The position numbers and the translations under genes were made by a program. Under the pieces are notes generated by a model, which saw nothing but the letters and a program-made list of their open reading frames with translations, searched no databases and had not been told where the DNA came from. A DNA stretch of 64,000 nt from Dactylonectria macrodidyma (taxonomy: Eukaryota; Ascomycota; Sordariomycetes; Hypocreales; Nectriaceae). Shown in pieces: positions 17,569-28,568 of this stretch. Within the stretch, counting starts at the first letter, position 1. Each line of letters starts with the position of its first letter. The stretch covers positions 310,001 through 374,000 of the forward strand of contig JAGMUV010000027.1 in the NCBI GenBank assembly GCA_020744425.1. The letters are read 5' to 3'.

Positions 17569-20493
17569 ATGTCTACTCTTGACGCTCCAGCAGTATCCCA
17601 ACGAGATCAATCCCGAAGCCGCACTCGAAGCCCTAGCCCAAGCGATCAATTGCGTCCTACGAAGCGGCCGCGACCGAGCCGACTGCCTAGATTCAGCCCA
17701 CCGCTCCTTGCAAATCGGCCACCTTCAGCGAGTAGTATAGCGACAAGTATAGAGCAACACTACGGGATTGGAGATCAAGATGCATTAGGGAACCTTTTTG
17801 CATCCTATCCACAGACCTTCTCATCCTTCCCGCGACCCCATGGCTCACAGGGACTCCATGAACCGTCATGGGAGCTTCGGTCTGATTACGAAATATACCT
17901 CCGGAACGACTTCCCATCTGGACGGAGACGGTCACAGCGAATAAGGGCATTAATACCAGGCCCTGAGGTTGACCCTTTGCCTCCCTCGCCTCCTACACAG
18001 CCATCAACCCAGCTATCAACTCAACCCCCATGTGTAACCAGTGAAGGGTTTGAATCTGCATTGCAAATTGTCCGTGGGGTTATCGGAGAAGGCCAGAAGC
18101 TCACAAAAGAACTGACTGAATCATATGAGCGAGTCCATGAATGGCGACAAAGATGGGGTTGGTCGCCGCTCAGCTCAGATGCTTATGAATCCCCTCCGCC
18201 ATACTCACCACGACGCACTACCCCAACTCCCGAGGTTAATACCTCCCCTTCGACCCAACAATCCTTATCTTCATCGCCTGTCCCAGATCAGATTTCGAAC
18301 CCGCCGATCCCAGGGGACCCAGCAGTGTCAGCTGAGGATCTCTTCAATAGGATAAACGAGTTTGCAAAGGGTCATGGATTCGGCATCATTCGACGGAATA
18401 CACACTCCTATAAAGGTCGAAAAATCCGATACTCAATACAATGCGATCGATTTGGGGACCCTAGACCCGCTAGAGGCGCAGGTATCCGTCAACGGAGATC
18501 ACGCAAATGTGGTTGTCAGTGGCAGGTTATTGCAGAGGCGTTAGAGGAGGGCAGATGGTTCTTGCGACAGCACCCAGACCCTAAACACAGCCAGCATAAC
18601 CACGGTCCCAGCATTGGGCCATCTGCCCACCCATCCCATCGCAGGGCTACTACACCTATTAGGGCAACAGTTGAATCAACAAGCCGCCGGGTTGCAATCC
18701 GGGCTCGCGATGTACGGGCTGTTGTACAGGAGCAACATCCCGAGTCCGTGTTCACCCAGAGAGATATCTATAATGCCAGGGCTCGTATCAACCGGGACAA
18801 GCTTAATGGCTATTCGCCTACTGGAGCACTTGTTAAGCTGTTTGATGAGATGGAGATCCCCTACCTGGTGAGGTGGGCAGATGATAACCCTAACCGCCTA
18901 ATTGGCCTTGTCTGGACCTTCCCTTACTGCATTAGAATGTGGAAGCGGTTCCCTGAGGTTATCAGCTTCGACAATACGTACAATACCAACCGCTTCAAGC
19001 TGCCCTTATTCCAGGCGACCGGACAAACCTGCCTGGGATCTATCTATAATGCCGCCTTCGGTATAGTAGATAACGAGAGGCGTGAAGGCTTCCAGTTCCT
19101 TGCAGATAGTATACGGCAGCTAGCAGAGCAAAACTCCATCCGACAGCCAGATGTTATTATTACCGATTTTGACAACTCAATGAAGGCCGCACTGAACGAC
19201 CAATTCCCCAAGGTGCAGCAGCAGCTCTGCATCCATCATATCAACTCTAATGTCCTTCTTAGGGCTAAGCAGAAGTGGATCAAGAGCCCCAGCAGCAGCG
19301 ATACCAGCAGCAGCGATACAGACTGTCCTGAACCGCAGCCACAGACTGGGCTGAACCCTCAAGACAAACAGCGAATTCATGCGCCACCTACCAATGATAT
19401 TCCACATACCTACCGAGGGGTTCTTATGATGTGGAGACTTGTGGTGTTTGCCGAGACCGAGGAGGCACATGATAAAGCATGGATAAACCTTTGCAAGGAG
19501 TTTAATGATCAGCGGGCTATTCTGCGATACCTTCATGGTACCTATATGCCAGTGAGGGCGCAATGGGCGCGCTGTTTCACCCGGCAGTATCGCAACTTCG
19601 GTATCCGCGTCACCTCAGGCACGGAAGCCAGCAATAATAACATTAAGAGCTATCTCCTCAATGGTATGAGCCACCTCTATCGGCTGGTTGAGGCAATGCA
19701 GGATATGATGAGGGATCAGGAGCGAGACTTTACGCATGCCTGTGCTGAGGATGAGGTTCTTACCTCTCACAACTATATCGGCTCAAGCTCAGAGTACCTA
19801 GGCGAGCTGAAAACAGTGATCTCAGCGAAAGCTCTGGGGCTGATCACGAAGCAGTATCGGCTGGCGAGAAAGGCGATGCCGACAGGGAAGAATCCAAACC
19901 CCAGCCCTCTTGGCGCTTGCGATGATAACTGTTCGGTCTCTATTGAGCTTGGGATCCCTTGCTACCATACGGTTTTCCAAAAGCTAGGCTCTGCTACATC
20001 CTTTACTAAATGGGAGGTCCATCAACGCTGGCGGCTGCGAGAGTCAACTTCACGGGATCCATACCGACACATCCTCGACCCAAAGATCGTCACATCTCTC
20101 CGTGGCAGGCCTAAGAACACTACGCAAGCTGTGCCGGCAAGGCTGGCTATTGAGGCTAGCAGCCAGCCTGGGGCTCCCACCAGTAGCCAACCCGATCGTA
20201 CATCAGGTCGCAGGCGGGGTCAACCACCAGGCAGTCGAAACAAGTCGACACTGGCTAGGCTTACACAAAAAGCAAGCCAGCAGGCCAGTAGCCAAGCCAG
20301 CAGCAATACTAGTGGTGCGGCAACACCCTCAAGCCAAGTTGTGACGCGTAGCCAATCGGCGAACCTTGGAGTTGGAAGAACTACGGGCTTACGTGCTAGC
20401 GGACGAAGGACGCAGCCGAGTGTTCGGAGGCAAAGGAGTCAATGGGAGCTAATTGGGAGCGATGAAGATACAATCCGTGTTATAGTTGATTAG
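17569..20493 (+). CDS. MULE transposase
   Basis: A single open frame of 974 residues starting at ATG 17569 (MSTLDAPAVS). The N-terminal 240 residues are Ser/Pro-rich. A FAR1/WRKY-GCM1-type DNA-binding region follows at about 254-345 (INEFAKGHGFGIIRRN, RSRKCGCQWQV, QHNHGPS). The MULE transposase core spans about 440-720: EVISFDNTYNTN near 464, VIITDFDNSMKAAL near 530 and GTEASNNNIKSYL near 690, giving the probable D-D-E residues. A SWIM-like zinc motif is at about 783-800 (CDDNCSVSIELGIPCYH). The tail has an AT-hook-like GRRRGQPPGSRNKST. Length and motifs agree with a complete fungal MULE transposase, and with perfect terminal repeats the element may be active. Confidence 0.92.
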   Translation: MSTLDAPAVSQRDQSRSRTRSPSPSDQLRPTKRPRPSRLPRFSPPLLANRPPSASSIATSIEQHYGIGDQDALGNLFASYPQTFSSFPRPHGSQGLHEPSWELRSDYEIYLRNDFPSGRRRSQRIRALIPGPEVDPLPPSPPTQPSTQLSTQPPCVTSEGFESALQIVRGVIGEGQKLTKELTESYERVHEWRQRWGWSPLSSDAYESPPPYSPRRTTPTPEVNTSPSTQQSLSSSPVPDQISNPPIPGDPAVSAEDLFNRINEFAKGHGFGIIRRNTHSYKGRKIRYSIQCDRFGDPRPARGAGIRQRRSRKCGCQWQVIAEALEEGRWFLRQHPDPKHSQHNHGPSIGPSAHPSHRRATTPIRATVESTSRRVAIRARDVRAVVQEQHPESVFTQRDIYNARARINRDKLNGYSPTGALVKLFDEMEIPYLVRWADDNPNRLIGLVWTFPYCIRMWKRFPEVISFDNTYNTNRFKLPLFQATGQTCLGSIYNAAFGIVDNERREGFQFLADSIRQLAEQNSIRQPDVIITDFDNSMKAALNDQFPKVQQQLCIHHINSNVLLRAKQKWIKSPSSSDTSSSDTDCPEPQPQTGLNPQDKQRIHAPPTNDIPHTYRGVLMMWRLVVFAETEEAHDKAWINLCKEFNDQRAILRYLHGTYMPVRAQWARCFTRQYRNFGIRVTSGTEASNNNIKSYLLNGMSHLYRLVEAMQDMMRDQERDFTHACAEDEVLTSHNYIGSSSEYLGELKTVISAKALGLITKQYRLARKAMPTGKNPNPSPLGACDDNCSVSIELGIPCYHTVFQKLGSATSFTKWEVHQRWRLRESTSRDPYRHILDPKIVTSLRGRPKNTTQAVPARLAIEASSQPGAPTSSQPDRTSGRRRGQPPGSRNKSTLARLTQKASQQASSQASSNTSGAATPSSQVVTRSQSANLGVGRTTGLRASGRRTQPSVRRQRSQWELIGSDEDTIRVIVD

Positions 20494-20658
20494 ATATAAT
20501 AAGAGCAACGTGCAACTTACAGCCCTGTGATAATGCATCCGCCTGCATATATAAGTAGAGACATGTTATTGTCAATAATAGTGGGGCTGGATCTCTTGTT
20601 ACTGAGATAAGTCCTCCTGCTGAGGTGATATTGTACTAGTGGGTCAACCTTTTTTTGA

Positions 20659-20739
20659 CCAATTGGAGGCAATAAAAGTGACGCCCCCGTAAGGATGACG
20701 CCCCCGTATCAAAAACATCACGCCCCCCTATCAATTCCC
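20659..20739 (-). repeat. MULE right terminal inverted repeat (81 bp)
   Basis: The reverse complement matches the left repeat at all 81 positions by eye, beginning GGGAATTGATAGGGGGG from 20739 inward. It directly abuts TTTATCGAACC of the Helitron helicase remnant. Confidence 0.92.
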
Positions 20740-20964
20740 TTTATCGAACCGAAGAACGTATTAGATGGACAAATGAGGGACGGCGTTTACAAGCTGGAGA
20801 GGCTAGGGGACGAGACAAGGCAGCGCTTCGAGCGTGACCATAGACACGAGAGCTGGTTTCAGGATTGGGATGCAATAGCAGAGTCTACCTCGGTAACCGA
20901 AGTCGACGAGGAAGACGACACTTCTCTCTGGTACGATTCTGAGGATGCTGAGGCCAAGTCATAG
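20740..20964 (+). pseudogene. Helitron helicase C-terminal tail, second copy
   Basis: The 75 codons starting FIEPKNVLDGQMRDGVYK and ending with an acidic tail (EEDDTSLW, SEDAEAKS) closely match the C-terminus of the Helitron gene ending at 30584. The rest of this gene copy is missing; the MULE right end stands at the break. The related 3' non-coding sequence continues to about 21290 and ends at a motif (tctggtca) also found near 30868, which suggests a shared element 3' end. Confidence 0.75.
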
Positions 20965-21087
20965 CATGCACCTTGGCAAGTTACATTTATAAGCTGTAAG
21001 GCAGCAATATCCCTTAACGTCTCCTTCTCTCGCACAGGTACGATAGACTTATGATAGGAAAAGTCTGTATGTCTCTTCCTCGAAGAA

Positions 21088-21203
21088 ACCACAAACTCAC
21101 CACCCCGACTAAAAAGAAACCGTGTAAGCCGTCGCTTACATAAGGAAGAGACCACAAACACACCACCCCGACTAAAAAGCAACCGTGTAAGCCGTCGCTC
21201 ACA
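21088..21203 (+). repeat. Tandem duplication in Helitron 3' region (2 x about 63 bp)
   Basis: Two adjacent units beginning ACCACAAACTCACCACCCCG (21088) and ACCACAAACACACCACCCCG (21151), each continuing ACTAAAAAG(A/C)AACCGTGTAAGC. The related 3' end near 30700 has one unit only, so this duplication is private to this copy. Confidence 0.8.
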
Positions 21204-21289
21204 GTAAAAAGTGACAGTAAAAATATATAAATGATACCGTAAAATCGACAAAGTCTTGGCGAACCTGGTCCGTGCTTTGTGTGTGTCTG

Positions 21290-22125
21290 GTCAGGAGAGC
21301 CTAAAGAACAGGAGGGACCGGTCCGGCAAGCGGCCCGCCAAAGGAAGCCTGGAGGAACTGTGCTGGCGTGATGAAGCTGGTGAAGAAGGGTATCAGTAAG
21401 ATGGTGGATTTAAAGTGTTACGATGACCTAGGTGGAGACCGGGCGGTCACCCGTGGCAGAACCCTAGGCCCCACTTTTAACGGGAAATGTCAAATCTGTT
21501 GCGCATGACTTTAGCGGATCGGAGCACCTAGGCGCAGGGTGGTCACGTGAGACTAGGTGGTCTTTTGGGACTGAATCGGGGAGGGCTCGCCGAGCCCTTG
21601 CTAGGCTAGACTGAATTAAGACGCTGTTGTTATTGTTGTTGTTATTGATTAATTACCGTCGTGAAGACATCTAGATGTCCACAGAATCCCTTTTGGGCAA
21701 GACGACGTCCTAGGCTGGAGTCTACAGCTAAAAGAACCTAGGTACAGGGTAGCTAGCTTCGGCCAGAGCCGACAACTTAGCTGAGACCGACCCGTGGCTC
21801 GGACCCGCAGTCCGGGTCACCTGTATTAAGAAGCCAGGAATAGCTATACCTCCCTGATCTTAAGGGGCGGGAGCTTAAGGAGAAGCTATATAATACACAC
21901 ACACGTTATAGGGCCATTATTGTGGTCACCTATACTATTTAACAAACCCCTCTAATTCAGTCAATAACTATTGTGTTAGGCAGGGGGATAAGAGGGACAC
22001 CACCACCCGAAGTCACGGATGCCGTAAGGTAGGCAGGATGCGTAGCAGAGCGAGGATGGACAAGACTTGCAAAACAAAATAGGAAGGTTATGTTTTTAGT
22101 TAATACTGGCAATCTAGTCATATAA
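21290..22125. other. Unassigned sequence between Helitron remnants
   Basis: No gene is supported here. The segment has a TTG/TTA-rich microsatellite (about 21622-21650) and a TATA-rich stretch with CACACACAC near 21890. It may contain the unrecognised 5' end of the Helitron that follows. Confidence 0.4.
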
Positions 22126-23576
22126 CTATGCCCTCCTTTTTCCTGCTGTAGTTCTCTTACTTCGGATTAGCTCAGGAATGCTTTGTTGCTTCCTCTTACG
22201 TGTTAGAGTAGGGGAAGTAGGACCGAGTTGGTCATCTAATATTTCCTCAGTGTCTGAAGCACCATCCGTACGATCGCTATCTGAATCGCTAGTTAGCTTA
22301 AGGAAGAGGCTTAGAAGGGACAAGACATACCCGAACTTAGAATTGAAAGCACTGGATTAACGTTAATTGTGGTTGGAGTTAGTGGTGTATGTTTTTCTCT
22401 AGGGCAGGCTGGGGGTTTGGTCGCCTCGCGATCTGAGTGCTTTGATAGCAGTGTCGGGGAATTAGCTTTCTTTTGCAGAGACTGCTTTTAACCGCGGATT
22501 GGAGACGAGAATGGGTTTCTGCTCGTAACGCCCCCAGGGCCAGCTGGTCGTGGCGGCGTAGGCAACTCATTAACAGGATTCGACGATGTAAGCATGGATG
22601 CATTATGTGTAGACAGGGCACTCTGCTGAACGAATTCCTAATCGTCGGGGAGAATTACCAAGATCCTAACGGTAGAATTAACGACTTGAGGGCCTTGGAT
22701 AAGCTCGCGGTTAAGGACCCCTAAGACGCGACCGCTGTATACAATCCATAACCCTTTAGGAAAGGGGTTCACAGCCTGTCGCATCCACCCGAGTAAAGAA
22801 CTCCATGGTTATTACTCTATGGGGAAGAGGAGGAGGACGTGGCATATGTGTACGCCTTTGTGAGGAGGGCGGTCGTTCTCTAGTACTAAGTAAGAACCCA
22901 GCTTTATGAATACCGAAGTCTTGCTTAGCGGCTCTGGCCAGACATCCTCCTTAATATGGAAAGTGTCTAGATCGACAGGACCGGCAAGGGATACATGTGC
23001 TAAAGAGCTTGGCCAGGGGGCACCTTCATCACTACTACTAAGGAGTCGAGGGACAATACTATAGGATTATAAGCATTAATAACCTATACGAGTAGGATGT
23101 GAGAAGACATACGGAGTCAGGCCGCCATCGCACGGCAGTGCTAGCGCAACCTGCACATATTAAGTTTCTTCTATCTCCCATCCATCCAAACTTACGCCAT
23201 AGAAGGTAAGTTTGTTTAGATAAAGTCGGGCGACTATAGTGAACTATTTCCCCTCCCAGTCCTCCTCTAAGGTCGCTATTCTTACTTTAGGGTTGAACAT
23301 AGAGAGTAGTAAAGGAAGGCCTGAGATCTCGTCATCTTCAGGACTGAGGAGGCGCGGATAAAGGTCGAGAATGAACGCAGGCTAGATAAAGGGCAGGAAG
23401 GTCCCAGCCTTGAAGTTCCCTGCATTCGTATAGCGTGAGCTAGCTAGGAGGATTTCGCACTGGGCTAGGTCAGAGTGGTAGGTGATGGTAAGATCTGCAC
23501 CGATCGCTCCCTGCCCACGCTTATTCAGCAGCGGAGGTATCGGGTAAATAATAGAGGTCGAGGAAGAAGAATCCAT
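22126..23576 (-). pseudogene. Unknown gene, divergent to the Helitron rep/hel gene; interrupted by stops
   Basis: The minus strand encodes a coherent protein of roughly 480 residues starting at ATG 23576 (MDSSSSTSIIYPIPPLLNKR). It continues through in-frame TAG/TAA codons: FKAGTFLPFI, AFILDLYPRLLSPEDDE, RIATLEEDWEGK, FTIVARLYLNKLTFYG, VALALPCDGGLTPYVF, FIKLGSYLVLENDRPPHKG, then LGWMRQAVNPFPKGLWIVYS and VLGVLNRELIQGPQVV. It ends with a Pro/Ser-rich part and a basic tail near 22126 (TRKRKQQSIPELIRSKR); a small frame change lies before that tail. The stops I read are TAG or TAA and could derive from CAG or CAA. I do not recognise the family. Its head-to-head position with the Helitron gene at 24174 suggests it belongs to the same element. 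The alternating beta-like segments could be an OB-fold, but this is only a guess. Confidence 0.5.
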
Positions 23577-24173
23577 ATTAATCGTAATAGAATCACGCGC
23601 AGTATTATAAGTGAAATGAGTTCAGGAGAGCCAAGGGCAAAGGAGAAGAGAATATTTAGTCTTCCTCAGTAGGAAATGTTAGCTTGCTATGTAGATAAAT
23701 CCTGCTTTTAGTAATGTTTTAACCCTAACGTCGATGTAGTATATTGTTACTGTATCTTATTTTAGAAGGAAGAAACAATAGTTGATGCCTGAGGCATTAG
23801 AGACTAACAGTTCAGCTAGATGTGAATAGCATCGTGGCTGAAATAGCATGATAGCTGAAAAGGAAAAAGCAAATAATTCCTCGTATCCTAATGACAGCTC
23901 CGTCTTCTAGCGGCAACTGCTATAGATAGTAGCGATTGCTATAGATAGCTGTGACAGTTTTTCTTATGTAAAACATTAATAGAAGTTCAGCGACTGGTAT
24001 TGCTTTTAACAGTGATCTGTCGTTATACTCCTTTAGACCTCCTCATATATTTCTCCTTTCTAGAGAAAAAGTTCATTTTAAGGAACGTATAGAGTCCTGA
24101 TATAGAACTCACCGACGTAATTTGTCGCTATACGCCAATATATTTAAATAGGAGCCTCAATGAGTACTTCAGC

Positions 24174-26271
24174 ATGTCTGAATCACATGATCCTTTTTTC
24201 CTACCCACTCCACCACAGACACAGCTGCCTAGCCAGCAGCAGCAGACGAGAACAGGACCGCAAAGTGATGAGAGTCGGGCCATACGGGAAGCAGCGCGGC
24301 AGCGGCTGGAAGAGCAAAGGCGACGCGAGCGGGAGCCGATAAGAGATCAGCGAGAGACGGCTAGACGGCTGCAGAAAGAAGAGCGCCGCCGCCAACGAGT
24401 GGAGAAACGAGCGGAGACGATCCGGCAGCGGGAAGAAGAACGCCGCCGTCAACAAGAGGAGAGGATGCGACAGCAGGAACTAGAAAGAGAACGCGACCCA
24501 CAAGCTGAAGAGAAAAGACAGTGGCTGGAGAGACACCGTCGGCGTTAAGAGGAGGAGGCTCGACGTCGAGAGGAGCTGGCGTCGCACACGAGCAATCGCC
24601 GTCGTCGGGCTAGGGAGGCGAGACAGGAGCTAGATTCACCAAACCCGGAGTATGAATCCTTCTTGGGGCATCCGAGGTCTCTTAAGCGTGCGAAGTCTGA
24701 CAATAACCAGGAGACGTCGTCGGCCAAGGCAAGATGGACCTTCTGGCTCCATCCCAGTCCAATAGCCAGTTCCTCCTGACCTGATGTCCATGGAGATGAT
24801 TATGCGGCAAAAGGAAGCTCTAGGCAGGCTGATGCAAGCAGTAGAGCAGTCCTTCTAGGAGAAGCAAGCAGCCTCGAATCGCCGCGACTTGTGCAACCCT
24901 GTGCCTGCAAATCGTAAGATCGACACTGTTCAGTCCTTTCTAAAAGCCTTCCACGATGAAGGCAGTATGGAGATAGCAGTATGCTCGGTTTGCTATCTAT
25001 AGAAGAAGCCACGGGACCTAGACCATGCTGATTGGAAAAGGGCGTTGCCTGACGAGATTCGTTTAGCGATGACTAACTTACTAGTATGTAAGAGATGCTT
25101 CCCAGAGGGAGACGGCGAGACCGCAGTGCTGATATGCTTCACCTGTCGAGCGGCTTTCGATCGAGGCAGGGTCCTGGATGCATGCATGGGGAGCACGATG
25201 CTCATTGGCTGCGAGCATCGGTATCCAAAGGAGCTGAAAGACGTTACCCCTCTCGAGGAGAAGTTAATCTCTCTCAATGCGGCATACGGGTTCATCACCA
25301 AGTTTAACATCCAACATGGCCAGCTGACCGGCCCGACATATCAGAAGCACGTCTCGGGTTATATTACGGTATTCGCCAATGACGTGGAGTCTTTAGCTGC
25401 CACGATCCTGCCGCACCCACTTGTGTCGACACTGGAGCAGGTGCATGTGATTTGGACCGGCTTAGAGCGACCCACGCCTCGAGACGTGAGCAAACTGCTC
25501 AGCGTTCGACCTAGTGCTATCCGCACAGCTTTACAGTGGCTGCGAGAAAATAACCCCCTGTATGTCGACATCGTGATCAACGAAGAGGAGATGGAAAGTT
25601 GGGCCTTCGAAGATGGCAGCGACGTACTAACACAAGCCTACCAACGCATGGTGAGGGAAGAAGAGACTGCAGAAGAGCTTATACAGACGGCCCAGATCGT
25701 GCCTCCAACAGATCGAGGGCAGGACCCTCCCGGTCAAGCGTCGACGGTCGAGGACATTGCGATAGAACTAGCAGAAAGATCTAGATGTATACCTGGACAA
25801 TCTGAGCCTGTGCCGCATAGCGTATAACAACCCCCTAGCTTGGAGGAGGCGACGGCAGAGGAAACGTCAGAGCGGGTGTTTGAGCTACGCTCCTCGGCGA
25901 TGTTCCCGATCGACGAGCAGGCTGCCTTCGCAGAGCAGGACAAGCTAGAGTTCATCAGTCTGGCCCTGCAGGCAGAGCGCCAATTCGACGATAGCTACGA
26001 AGGTGGTGCAGGCGAGGCCCCGTCGATGCAGGTTTATGGCTCCTCTGAGCGTCCGTTCATCCGAGTATCATATGGTCGGGAGTTCGCAGACGGCTTTTCC
26101 CCAGACTATTTCCCAAAGACCTTCCCTAGTTGCTTCCCTTATGGCCGCGGCGGACTACGAGTGGCAGACCGGAATGAGGCGGGAGATCCAGCGAATCCCC
26201 TGATACGAGATATGACCCTGGAGTCTTGGGCCAAAGTCGTTCTGCAGCGGCACGGAGGGCATTGTGCCTAA
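24174..26271 (+). pseudogene. Helitron Rep/helicase protein, N-terminal part (DUF6570-type)
   Basis: The ATG at 24174 (MSESHDPFFLPTPP) opens an Arg/Glu-rich coiled coil (RQREEERRRQQEERMRQQE) to 24548. After a stop and a frame change, the frame from about 24900 holds the DUF6570-like region: VCYL[stop]KKPRDLDHADW, LLVCKRCFPEGDG, LICFTCRAAFDRGR, KDVTPLEEKLISLNAAYG, KHVSGYITVFANDVESL. The next open part (25840-26271) includes FPKTFPSCFPYGRGGLR, the usual link to the Rep domain. Stops such as those near 25000 and 25828 are TAG or TAA. The function would have been DNA or protein binding ahead of the nuclease. Confidence 0.72.
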
Positions 26272-28547
26272 CATCCTGCCTTCTCCTTCCTTGTATTCAA
26301 TATGATAGTAAGGTCTTAGAACCGGTGGGTTGCCCAGGGCCGCCTGAAGCGGTCGGCTTTCCGGCGAGTCGAGGGAATACACTAGAAGCTGACGCCTGAG
26401 CGCTTGCGCAAAGCGCAAAAGGAGATGTTTAAGACGGGAAAGACCACAGACGGGGACGTTATCGCACTTATGAAGGAACTCTCGCTCTACGGTAGCCGGC
26501 ATCCTTTATCAAACGAGAGCCGTCTATCTATGCAGAAGAAGATCTGGTCGATAATAGTAGCATTCGGCCTCATAGCCATCTGGTTTACCCTAAATCCTAA
26601 TAATATCAATAACCCGGTGAAGCTGAAGCTCGCGGCACATAGGGGACGGGATGATGAGGCCGCTAGAGCGTTGCTTCGTGCTCTAAGCACATCGCTGCAG
26701 GTGACAACCCTCTCGATCCACGACCCTCTCAGCTCAACGCTCTTCTTCTTCCGCGAGATCTCTCTTTTTTTCGAGCATTACGTTCGCATCGGACGACCGT
26801 CTGTTTACAGGAACGTGAGCCATTATTATACGACGGTCAAGACCAACGACCGCGGAGCTCTCCACCTACACGGTCTACTATGGTTGGATGCCAACCTGGC
26901 ACTATCGGATCTCGTTCGTGACATAGCCGATCCTAATGAGGGAGAATACCGGTCGAAGGTGAAGACCTTCGTGGACGATATATTTACTGTGACGCTGAAC
27001 GAGGCCCTGGCGAAGGAGGCGGTAGAGTACGGCAAGAAGACTACTGTGGTCAAGCCTGAGCTGATGCATAACGCCAAGTGGTTATCAGGGAGGTTTGAGC
27101 GCGAGGCCAACTTTATCGCATCTCGCTGCCAGGTCCACCACCATACCGCTACGTATGTAAAGTACTCTATTAAGAAAGTTTTAAAGGCAGGCCTGGAAAA
27201 GTATAGAACGCAGCTATGCCGATTTCGGGCCCTTTGGAGACTTGTGCCAGAGACCGGGTTTACAGACGACGGCCTACTCGAAGTAAAGCGAGATCATTAT
27301 ATAGTCAATCAGTATAACCAGAGTATGGCTATAGGACTATGGCATAACCATGATATATCAATGATTCTCATTTGTAAAAAAGGGCTGGCGCTCATACACT
27401 ATATCTGCAACTACGCTACGAAGCTCAACGCTCCTATGTAGAAGCGGCTCGCCCTTGCCGCAGAGCTATTGGATCTAGCCCAACAGCAGCAAGGGGAACC
27501 GGGCAATCCAGGTACCACGTCGGCGTCGACGGTAGGAGATAAGACCAAATCGTTCTTACTACGCGTCGCAAACCGCATTTTTACGAGCAGAGAGCTCTCG
27601 CAACCCGAGGTACTTGGCTATCTGCTCGGTTTCAGGACTGACTTTACAAATGTTCCTGCTTGGACCTGGGTGCATCTCAATTCCTTATACTGGGCCTGCG
27701 CCAAACAGTGGCCGGGTCTGCGGGAAGCGCTAGTAGCACTTGGTCGAGAGCCGCAACCAGACAACATCTATTTCTAAGCAGACGGCTTTAAGTTGTCCTA
27801 CTTGGAGGCTTACAAACACCGCGGCCTGATCCTCCAAGACCTCTGCTTCTACGACTATATGTCCTTTGTGGTCTTGAAGAAGGAACGGTCCCACTGGAGA
27901 GGCACGACACCGATTCCTTTTCCACTAACGGCAACAGCCTGTAAAGGCTGGGTCCAATGCCTCCGAACTCCCAGCAAAACGGCAGTGCCTGTCTTCAATA
28001 GTCGTCTTACAGATGAGTTTAATAAAGAAGATGAAAACTTCGTTAAGAAGTAGGTATTAAGGCTCTATAATATGAAGGGAAGTGCTTATAGGGTATTAAT
28101 AGGAACGCAGTCTTGCATCTTGTCCTGTTTATTCCTTAGGAAAGGTTTCAGAGCGAGCCAGCGGATGATATACCTGGACTTTGGCGAAGGTTCTAGGAAA
28201 TGCTAAGCGACCGAGTTCGTTCTTACGTCCATAACATCGCTTTATTACGCGTTTCCGCAGAAGACGCTCGGGCCGACCGTAAGCTCCAGGGTCTGGACCA
28301 GGACTTTAAAGAGATTGTGAATGCGCACGCCTTCGGCGATCAAATGGGCGATCAAATGGGGGAGGACGGCGCCAGGGCGGATGACGAGAACATCGACTCA
28401 CAAGAGTATTATGACGCCTTTCTGGGTGTTCTATCCGCAGTCCGGGAGAGCGAAATCAAGGATATGCCTATGAGTTCGGCGCTGAGATGCTTGCATAAAG
28501 AGGCGAGGGCAATCGATATAGGAGAGGACGACAATACCGCCGCCTAG
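26272..28547 (+). pseudogene. Helitron Rep (HUH nuclease) domain region, with stops
   Basis: Continues in the same frame as the preceding segment through TAA/TAG codons at 26269-26400, then ELSLYGSRHPLSNESRL, IAIWFTLNPNNINNPVKL, ISLFFEHYVRIGRPSVY and the HUH motif region RGALHLHGLLWLDANL. The tyrosine region reads TATYVKYSIKK near 27150. These are the rolling-circle nuclease elements that nick DNA during Helitron transposition. Further TAG/TAA stops lie at about 27439, 27775 and 28051, and a frameshift between 28053 and 28200 moves the frame before YVHNIALLRVSAEDARADRK. Confidence 0.78.
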
Positions 28548-28568
28548 CGGGGCCGACAATTCTATACG

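Larger units (their letters stand above)
17047..20739 (+). mobile_element. MULE (Mutator-like) DNA transposon
   Basis: A 3693-bp element with terminal inverted repeats of 81 bp that match perfectly by eye, and a single long transposase gene. The flanks differ: a truncated host gene on the left and a Helitron helicase fragment on the right. No 8-11 bp target duplication is recognisable, suggesting deletion or rearrangement after insertion. From 17128 to 17568 the leader holds no supported gene; from 20494 to 20658 there is only AT-rich 3' sequence. Confidence 0.9.
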
